This document shows positions 5,959-10,351 of a DNA stretch of 10,351 nucleotides, piece after piece. The stretch's first letter is position 1; each line of letters starts with the position of its first letter. This DNA is from an uncultured Burkholderiales bacterium (GTDB taxonomy: Bacteria > Pseudomonadota > Gammaproteobacteria > Burkholderiales > Burkholderiaceae_C). The notes beneath the pieces are model-generated. The model was not told the origin of the DNA, did not search any database, and worked only from the letters and a program-made list of their open reading frames with translations. The position numbers and the translations under genes were made by a program. The stretch is from assembly GCA_903856995.1 (NCBI GenBank), contig CAIODK010000372.1, positions 1 to 10,351 on the forward strand, in the 5' to 3' direction.

Positions 5959-7161
5959 ATGGATGCACACAAACAGGGCGCGGATGCTTTGTTCATTCTG
6001 CTGGGGGCCATCATGGTGCTTGCCATGCACGCGGGTTTCGCGTTTTTAGAGCTCGGTACGGTTCGTCGTAAAAACCAGGTCAATGCGCTGGTGAAAATTT
6101 TGGTGGATTTTTGCGTGTCCACTGTGGCTTATTTTGTCATCGGCTACGGCGTGGCTTACGGCGCGAGCTTCATGGTCGGGGCCGAGACGCTGGCGGACAA
6201 GAACGGTTACGAGTTGGTGAAGTTCTTCTTTTTGCTGACCTTCGCGGCAGCAATTCCCGCCATCATTTCTGGCGGTATTGCTGAGCGCGCGAAGTTTTGG
6301 CCACAGTTGATTGCCACCGCCGTGATCGTTGGCTTTATCTACCCCTTCTTCGAGGGCGTTGCGTGGAACCAGCATTTCGGTTTTCAGGCGTGGCTCAAAG
6401 ACGTCACGGGCGATGAGTTCCATGATTTCGCTGGTTCGGTGGTGGTTCACGCTTTGGGTGGTTGGATCGCTTTGCCTGCGGTCTTGTTGCTCGGTGCGCG
6501 TAGCAACCGCTACCGCAAAGATGGCGCGATTTCGGCACACCCTCCTTCCAGCATTCCCTTCCTAGCTTTAGGCGCATGGATTTTGATCGTGGGTTGGTTT
6601 GGCTTCAACGTGATGAGCGCACAAACGCTCGACAAGATTTCTGGTCTGGTGGCTGTCAATTCGTTGATGGCGATGGTGGGCGGCACTTTGGTCGCGCTGA
6701 TTGCTGGCAAGAATGACCCTGGCTTTGTGCACAACGGCCCCTTGGCTGGTTTGGTGGCTGTTTGCGCAGGCTCTGACTTGATGCACCCGATGGGCGCGTT
6801 AGTTGTGGGCGCGGTCGCCGGTGGCATTTTTGTGGTGATGTTCACCCTGACCCAAAACAAGTGGCGCATTGACGACGTGTTGGGCGTGTGGCCCTTGCAC
6901 GGTTTGTGTGGCACTTGGGGCGGTATTGCGGCGGGCATTTTCGGCACGCAAGCGATGGGCGGCATCGGCGGCATCAACCTCACGGCGCAATTGGCCGGCA
7001 CGGCACTGGGCGTGGCGTGGGCATTGCTCGGTGGTTTTGTGGTCTACGGCGTGCTCAAAATGGCCATGGGATTGCGCATGAGCCAAGAGGAGGAGTTTGA
7101 GGGCGCGGACTTGTCAATTCATAAAATTGCCTCTTCGCCAGACCGTGAATCAAGCTGGTAA
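5959..7161 (+). CDS. amt: Ammonium transporter (Amt/MEP/Rh family)
   Basis: 400-residue inner-membrane channel protein that takes up ammonium. About eleven hydrophobic segments are visible. Core family residues are present: ISGGIAERAKF (103-113), the signature DFAGSVVVHALGGW (156-169) with Asp157 and the first pore histidine His164, HNGPLAGLVA (258-267), and the second pore histidine His314 in GVWPLHGLCGTWGG. The C-terminal tail ends with EGADLSIHK, the region that PII (GlnK) contacts in this family, followed by a variable tail. There is no cleavable signal peptide; the hydrophobic segment begins about residue 10. AAGGA lies eight bases before the ATG. It is a single gene with its own RpoN-type promoter and terminator. 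The usual glnK partner is not next to it, so PII control would have to come from a distant gene. Confidence 0.95.
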   Translation: MDAHKQGADALFILLGAIMVLAMHAGFAFLELGTVRRKNQVNALVKILVDFCVSTVAYFVIGYGVAYGASFMVGAETLADKNGYELVKFFFLLTFAAAIPAIISGGIAERAKFWPQLIATAVIVGFIYPFFEGVAWNQHFGFQAWLKDVTGDEFHDFAGSVVVHALGGWIALPAVLLLGARSNRYRKDGAISAHPPSSIPFLALGAWILIVGWFGFNVMSAQTLDKISGLVAVNSLMAMVGGTLVALIAGKNDPGFVHNGPLAGLVAVCAGSDLMHPMGALVVGAVAGGIFVVMFTLTQNKWRIDDVLGVWPLHGLCGTWGGIAAGIFGTQAMGGIGGINLTAQLAGTALGVAWALLGGFVVYGVLKMAMGLRMSQEEEFEGADLSIHKIASSPDRESSW

Positions 7162-7162
7162 G

Positions 7163-7182
7163 CCACGGCCGCTGTGGTTTTT
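7163..7182 (+). terminator. Rho-independent terminator after amt
   Basis: CCACGG (7163-7168), loop CCG, CTGTGG (7172-7177), then five T. The six-pair stem has one G-U pair and begins two bases after the amt stop codon. Compact but convincing. Confidence 0.7.
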
Positions 7183-7354
7183 CAAGCACAAATCTCTCCA
7201 AATACAGGTAAACGCTTGGATTTTTTGACAACTTGTGCATCATAATCATCGTGATTTTGTGAATGCGCGTCATTTGCAAGGTTGTATTTGGTGATCGGTC
7301 AGTTTCGGTTCGGGACTCCATCGCTTTGTTTTTGTGTTTTAAGGAGTCCCTTTC
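7183..7354 (+). promoter_or_regulatory. Leader region of the RRM protein gene
   Basis: 172 bases between the amt terminator and the RRM gene with no reading frame of interest. A possible promoter is TTGGAT (7216-7221) with CATAAT (7241-7246) at a long 19-base spacing. Just after it, AATCA-TCG-TGATT (7244-7256) is a small dyad. If transcription starts near 7253, the mRNA has an untranslated leader of about 100 bases, long for this window, and it ends in the ribosome-site hairpin listed separately. A long leader is typical of cold-shock-controlled RNA-binding protein genes, but that link is inference. Confidence 0.35.
7312..7350 (+). promoter_or_regulatory. Hairpin masking the Shine-Dalgarno sequence of the RRM gene
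   Basis: GGGACTCC (7312-7319) is perfectly complementary to GGAGTCCC (7343-7350), giving an eight-base-pair GC-rich stem with a 23-base U-rich loop. The 3' arm contains the GGAG Shine-Dalgarno core (7343-7346), and the stem ends four bases before the ATG at 7355. Folded, the mRNA would hide its ribosome-binding site. The U-rich loop could be bound by an RRM protein, including the gene's own product. Structure is read directly from sequence; regulation is inference. Confidence 0.6.
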
Positions 7355-7882
7355 ATGGGCAATAAACTGTACGTCGGCAATTTGCCGTATTCGGTACGCG
7401 ACAGCGATCTCGAGCAGTCTTTTGGACAGTTCGGTTCTGTGACCAGCGCCAAAGTCATGATGGAGCGCGACACGGGTCGCTCTAAAGGTTTTGGTTTCGT
7501 CGAAATGGGCAGCGATGCTGAAGCATTGGCCGCTGTTGAAGGCATGAATGGCGCACCTTTAGGTGGTCGTAACATCGTCGTCAACGAAGCGCGCCCCATG
7601 GAGGCACGTCCTCCCCGCTCCGGTGGTTTCGGCGGTGGTGGTGGTGGTGGCGGCTACGGTGGTGGCGGTCGTGAAGGCGGTGGCGGCGGCTACGGCGGTG
7701 GCGGTCGCGAAGGTGGCGGCGGCGGCTACGGTGGCGGCGGTCGTGAAGGCGGCGGTGGCGGTGGTGGCGGCGGTTTCCGTTGCCCCTTCGGCGGCGGCGG
7801 CGGTGGTGGTGGCGGCGGTCGTCGTGAAGGCGGCGGCGGCGGCGGTGGTCGTGGCGGTTTCGGTGGTGGCGGTAGCTACTGA
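7355..7882 (+). CDS. Gly-rich single-RRM RNA-binding protein
   Basis: 175 residues. The N-terminal 80 residues form one RNA-recognition motif: RNP2 KLYVGNLPY at 4-12 and RNP1 KGFGFVEM at 44-51, with aromatic residues in place for RNA stacking. From about residue 86 the protein is almost pure glycine with Arg, Glu, Tyr and Phe, including three copies of a twelve-residue unit YGGGGREGGGGG (101-136), an RGG-like low-complexity tail. A single FRCPFG island (141-146) interrupts it and holds the only cysteine. Such proteins are RNA chaperone-like, often cold-inducible, and act in the cytoplasm. AAGGAG lies eight bases before the ATG but is part of a hairpin. It is a single-gene unit: an unpaired leader upstream and a strong terminator 22 bases downstream. 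High confidence in the family; the target RNAs are unknown. Confidence 0.92.
   Translation: MGNKLYVGNLPYSVRDSDLEQSFGQFGSVTSAKVMMERDTGRSKGFGFVEMGSDAEALAAVEGMNGAPLGGRNIVVNEARPMEARPPRSGGFGGGGGGGGYGGGGREGGGGGYGGGGREGGGGGYGGGGREGGGGGGGGGFRCPFGGGGGGGGGGRREGGGGGGGRGGFGGGGSY
7655..7762 (+). repeat. Three tandem 36-bp repeats in the RRM protein gene
   Basis: Units at 7655-7690, 7691-7726 and 7727-7762 each encode YGGGGREGGGGG. They differ from one another only at third codon positions (GGT/GGC, CGT/CGC), so they are old enough to have diverged silently while the protein repeat was kept. Copy number could vary between strains by slippage or recombination. Confidence 0.9.
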
Positions 7883-7904
7883 TCCAACTGCGTGACTGCA
7901 AATC

Positions 7905-7930
7905 AAAAGGCTCCCTAGGGAGCCTTTTTT
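7905..7930. terminator. Bidirectional terminator between the RRM gene and lptC
   Basis: AAAAGGCTCCC (7905-7915), TA, GGGAGCCTTTTTT (7918-7930): a perfect seven-pair GC-rich core flanked by A and T runs. It sits between two convergent genes, 22 bases after the RRM stop and 20 bases beyond the lptC stop, so it can end transcripts from both sides. Confidence 0.93.
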
Positions 7931-7949
7931 CATGGTCGCTTCCTCATGC

Positions 7950-8600
7950 TTACTTTTTATCTTTTGGCGGTTGCAACACGCCCCTCACGCGGCCGTTGAG
8001 CTGCATCAAACGCTCAAGGTTGTCGTAGTCCATGCCGTCTTCTGCGGTGAAACGGTCCCCTGAACCACGCACCAAGACCACGGGCAAATGAGAGCGCACT
8101 TGTTCCGTATTGGCAAACAAGTGCAAGAAATCACTCTGCATTTCACTGCGCGGCAACGCCACCCCCTGCGCGTTGACCGAAGCCTCACGCACCACCACGG
8201 CTTTGTCAAACAGCTGGGCCTCTGAACCGTCGGCGTTGATCAACCCGCGGGCCGCAACCGCGGTAGTGACCCGTCCTTCTGCGCCCAAGATTCGGATGCG
8301 CGGTTGGTCAATCTCCAGGGTGTCTGTGTCTGGATAATGACGGCCCTCGATGCCAATCATCTCGCTCTTGAGTTTGCCGTCGTCGCCAAACACTTTGACA
8401 GAAAAATCGCGCATGAAGTAATCGGGCACATGCCGCGGCACATCTTCCAACTCCTGCTCGTTCATCACGGGGGTGTTACGCACCAACCAATAGGTGCTCA
8501 TCGCCATCACAGCCATCAGCAACAAAGGCAGGTAAACGGCGAGCCTATCCCACACACGTCGCACACGCATGACGCGCGACAAGGACGCGGTTTGGTTCAT
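7950..8600 (-). CDS. lptC: LPS export protein LptC
   Basis: 216-residue bitopic inner-membrane protein, part of the Lpt bridge that passes lipopolysaccharide from the LptB2FG transporter to periplasmic LptA. One N-terminal transmembrane helix (about 20-40) follows a basic cytoplasmic end (RVMRVRRVWDR), then comes a periplasmic beta-jellyroll. The conserved PDYFMRDFSVKVFGDDG segment (59-75) and the YPDTDTLEIDQPRIR strands are typical, and the length fits the betaproteobacterial form. The start ATG at 8600 overlaps the kdsC stop as ATGA, which indicates translational coupling. In many proteobacteria lptA, lptB and rpoN follow directly; here the gene is instead closed by a strong terminator facing a convergent gene. 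Confidence 0.9.
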   Translation of the reverse strand: MNQTASLSRVMRVRRVWDRLAVYLPLLLMAVMAMSTYWLVRNTPVMNEQELEDVPRHVPDYFMRDFSVKVFGDDGKLKSEMIGIEGRHYPDTDTLEIDQPRIRILGAEGRVTTAVAARGLINADGSEAQLFDKAVVVREASVNAQGVALPRSEMQSDFLHLFANTEQVRSHLPVVLVRGSGDRFTAEDGMDYDNLERLMQLNGRVRGVLQPPKDKK

Positions 8601-9151
8601 GCGACGTAGCCTCGCAGTAAGTCGGCATAGCGACCACTGGCGATTAACAGCAAATCACAAAACTCGCGAACGGCCCCATGGCCTCCGTCGTGTTGCGTCA
8701 CGTAATGCGCGATGGCTTTGACTTCGATGTGCGCATTATTTGGTGCACAGGCAAATGCTGCGCGGGTCATGACGGCCATGTCGGGCCAGTCGTCGCCCAT
8801 GTGTGCAGCTTGCGACCATTCAAGCCCTAGTTCATTCAAGATTTCTTGCGCTGCGGGTGCTTTGTCTTCTGTGCCGTAACGCACATGGCTGATGCCCAAG
8901 GCTTGCAACCTCGTGCGCAGCGGTGCGCTGTCGCGCCCGGTGATGACGGCCGGTGTGATGCCGGCTTTTTGCAGCATTTTTAAACCATGGCCATCCAGCG
9001 TGGAGAACCGTTTGATGGTTTCACCGCTTTCTGTGAAGAACAGGCCGCCGTCAGTGAGCACGCCGTCGACGTCGAAATATGCCACGCGCACCCCTTGTGC
9101 GCTCAAGAGCAAAGCGGGGTCAAAGGTCAACGCAGGTGTGTGTGTGTTCAT
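8597..9151 (-). CDS. kdsC: 3-deoxy-D-manno-octulosonate 8-phosphate phosphatase KdsC
   Basis: Cytoplasmic HAD-superfamily phosphatase that releases phosphate from Kdo-8-phosphate, the last step to free Kdo for lipid A core. 184 residues from ATG 9151, the normal size of the capless tetrameric KdsC type. Motif I is YFDVDGVLTDGG with nucleophile Asp27 and Asp29, motif II is TGRDS (71-75), motif III lysine is Lys97 (EDKAP), and motif IV is MGDDWPDM (118-125). GGHGAVRE near the C-terminus is the KdsC-specific tail. The frame can be extended one codon to a TTG at 9154, but ATG 9151 shares its A with the kdsD stop (TGATG), the usual coupled arrangement, so I prefer it. The stop overlaps the lptC start by four bases. 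The order kdsD-kdsC-lptC supports the assignment. Confidence 0.94.
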   Translation of the reverse strand: MNTHTPALTFDPALLLSAQGVRVAYFDVDGVLTDGGLFFTESGETIKRFSTLDGHGLKMLQKAGITPAVITGRDSAPLRTRLQALGISHVRYGTEDKAPAAQEILNELGLEWSQAAHMGDDWPDMAVMTRAAFACAPNNAHIEVKAIAHYVTQHDGGHGAVREFCDLLLIASGRYADLLRGYVA

Positions 9152-10164
9152 CAAATGACTTTCGCGCGCATCAGGTCGTTGGTGTTGATCGCGCCGCAGA
9201 GCGTGTCTTGTGCATCCACCACCAAGACGCTGGTGATGCGGTGCAATTCCATCAGCTCCGCTGCTTCTGCAGCCAATGCGCTCGCTCGTACGGTGCGCGG
9301 ATTGGTGTGCATGACCTGCTGCGCGGTCAGGCTGCGCATGTCTGTGCCAGTTTCAATCAGGCGTCGCAAGTCGCCGTCGGTGAAGATGCCCAACACGGTT
9401 TGGTGTGCATCCACGATCGCTGCAGCCCCGAGTCCTTTGGCGCTCATCTCGCGCATCAAGTCACTGAAGCTGGCGGTCGGCAATACATGTGGCACGGCAT
9501 CTCCGCTGCGCATGACATCGCTCACGTGCGTCAGCAGGCGACGGCCCAATGCGCCGCCCGGGTGTGAACGGGCAAAGTCTTCTGCTTTGAAGCCACGGGC
9601 ATCGAGCAGGGCCACCGCCAAGGCGTCGCCCATGGCCATTTGTGCCGTGGTGCTGGCCGTGGGGGCAAGGTTAAGTGGGCAAGCTTCTTTGAGGACCCCC
9701 GTGTTGAGCACGATGTCTGCATGGTGAGCCAAGGTGGAGTCTGCGCCACCGGTGAGCGCAACCAAAGGTACGCCCTGGCGTTTGAGTACCGGCAAGATGG
9801 CGGCCAACTCGTCGCTCTCACCGCTGTTGGAAATGGCAATCACCAAGTCGGTGTCTTTGACCATGCCGAGGTCGCCGTGGCTGGCCTCTGCCGGATGGAC
9901 AAAGATGGCGGGTGTGCCTGTGGAGGCAAGCGTGGCGGTGATCTTGCGGCCCACATGTCCGCTCTTGCCCATTCCCATGACAACCACCCGACCCGTGACT
10001 TTGAGGATCGCATGCACCGCCTGTACAAAGCTTGGCGACAGCCCTTCGCGCAAATGCCGCACAGCGTCGGCCTCGATGTCTAGCGTCTCATGGGCCAGTT
10101 GCAATATGCGCTGGTCGTCCACCTGCGCAGCGGAGCTGGCGGTGTGTGCATGGGTTTGGGTCAT
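9151..10164 (-). CDS. kdsD: D-arabinose 5-phosphate isomerase KdsD
   Basis: Cytoplasmic enzyme that converts ribulose-5-phosphate to arabinose-5-phosphate, the first committed step of Kdo synthesis. 337 residues, close to the E. coli enzyme. The SIS domain fills about 45-180: GMGKSGHVGRK (64-74) with active-site Lys67, HPAEASHGDLGM (90-101), SNSGESDE (112-119) with Glu116, Glu160 in LKEACP and His201 in RSHPGGALGRRL, matching the four catalytic positions known for KdsD. Two CBS domains follow (about 215-270 and 280-337; GIFTDGDLRR marks the first). No purine-rich Shine-Dalgarno sequence precedes ATG 10164; GATAAAAT 7-14 bases upstream could be a -10 box but has no good -35. mnmE ends 26 bases upstream on the same strand, so read-through is likely. 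TGATG at its 3' end couples it to kdsC. Confidence 0.95.
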   Translation of the reverse strand: MTQTHAHTASSAAQVDDQRILQLAHETLDIEADAVRHLREGLSPSFVQAVHAILKVTGRVVVMGMGKSGHVGRKITATLASTGTPAIFVHPAEASHGDLGMVKDTDLVIAISNSGESDELAAILPVLKRQGVPLVALTGGADSTLAHHADIVLNTGVLKEACPLNLAPTASTTAQMAMGDALAVALLDARGFKAEDFARSHPGGALGRRLLTHVSDVMRSGDAVPHVLPTASFSDLMREMSAKGLGAAAIVDAHQTVLGIFTDGDLRRLIETGTDMRSLTAQQVMHTNPRTVRASALAAEAAELMELHRITSVLVVDAQDTLCGAINTNDLMRAKVI

Positions 10165-10190
10165 GTGCTGATTTTATCGGTGTGGCCGGC

Positions 10191-10351
10191 CTACTTGCCG
10201 ATGCAAAAGCTAGAGAAGATCACGCCCAGCAAATCGTCGGAAGTGAATTCACCGGTGATGGTGTTGAGCGCGTTCTGGCTCAACCGCAACTCTTCTGCCA
10301 ACAAATCAAGCGCGGGCACCTTGGCTTGCAAGCAGGCGTTGGCCTGCATCA
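10191..10351 (-). CDS. mnmE: tRNA modification GTPase MnmE, C-terminal end (runs off right edge)
   Basis: The last 52 residues of a frame entering from the right edge and stopping with TAG at 10193-10191. It reads LLAEELRLSQNALNTITGEF, then the closing FSSFCIGK. The C-terminal C-x-G-K with its preceding Phe is the hallmark of MnmE, and LxxELRxAxxALxxITGExxxDDLLxxIFxxFCIGK is the family's final helical segment. MnmE, with MnmG, adds the carboxymethylaminomethyl (or aminomethyl) group to U34 of certain tRNAs. The catalytic cysteine region is intact at this end; the G domain lies outside the window. No terminator is visible between it and kdsD. Confidence 0.93.
   Translation of the reverse strand, partial: MQANACLQAKVPALDLLAEELRLSQNALNTITGEFTSDDLLGVIFSSFCIGK

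Noticed and set aside
7225..7246. TTGACA (7225-7230) with CATAAT (7241-7246) as the RRM gene promoter
   Set aside because: The spacer is only 10 bases, far too short for sigma-70 recognition; TTGGAT with a 19-base spacer is slightly better but still weak.
7655..7762. CRISPR-like regularly spaced repeats
   Set aside because: The 36-bp units are directly abutting with no spacers and are in frame with the RRM protein; they encode its glycine repeat.
7559..7933. Opposite-strand and frame-shifted frames rich in Ala/Thr/Val or His/Arg across the Gly-rich tail
   Set aside because: They are shadows of the GGN repeat in other frames; composition is pure repeat artefact and the RRM frame is clearly the real one.

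Overview
The window looks like chromosomal DNA of a betaproteobacterium of the order Burkholderiales, most likely family Comamonadaceae (Limnohabitans/Rhodoferax-like). The evidence is the style of the proteins (KdsD with SIS and two CBS domains, a Gly-rich single-RRM protein, a small His-rich eRF1-domain-3-like protein), the moderately high GC and the transketolase-GAPDH gene pair. The genus is an inference from protein resemblance, not a search.

Layout from left to right. (1) Positions 1-450, minus: N-terminal 150 residues of a MurU-like sugar-phosphate nucleotidyltransferase running off the left edge, divergent from (2) tkt (567-2648) and a first type I GAPDH gene (2687-3694), a probable two-gene unit ending in a strong terminator. 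(3) A second GAPDH gene (3824-4822) with its own AT-rich leader carrying two HexR-like boxes. (4) A minus-strand pair: a His-rich eRF1-domain-3-like protein (5417-5782) followed by a GDT1/UPF0016 cation transporter (4781-5368), whose 3' end overlaps the second GAPDH gene tail-to-tail by 42 bp. (5) amt, an ammonium transporter (5959-7161), behind a good sigma-54 type promoter. (6) A Gly-rich RRM protein (7355-7882) whose Shine-Dalgarno sequence is inside a perfect 8-bp inverted repeat. (7) A minus-strand run mnmE (3' end), kdsD, kdsC, lptC, in which kdsD/kdsC/lptC are joined by overlapping stop and start codons.

Functionally the left half is central carbon metabolism (non-oxidative pentose phosphate pathway and triose-phosphate oxidation). 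The middle is ion and nitrogen uptake. The right is the start of lipopolysaccharide assembly: KdsD and KdsC make Kdo precursors and LptC belongs to the LPS export bridge. Almost every base is coding or a short regulatory spacer; no gap without a gene exceeds 200 bases. I see no tRNA, rRNA, insertion sequence, prophage or CRISPR array.

Most of the window is ordinary housekeeping DNA and I do not see a new multi-gene system. The points most worth a second look are the hairpin that masks the RRM gene's ribosome-binding site, the His-rich eRF1-like protein beside a GDT1 transporter, the two diverged tandem GAPDH genes with separate control, the regulatory region in front of amt, and an lptC cluster that stops before lptA/lptB/rpoN.
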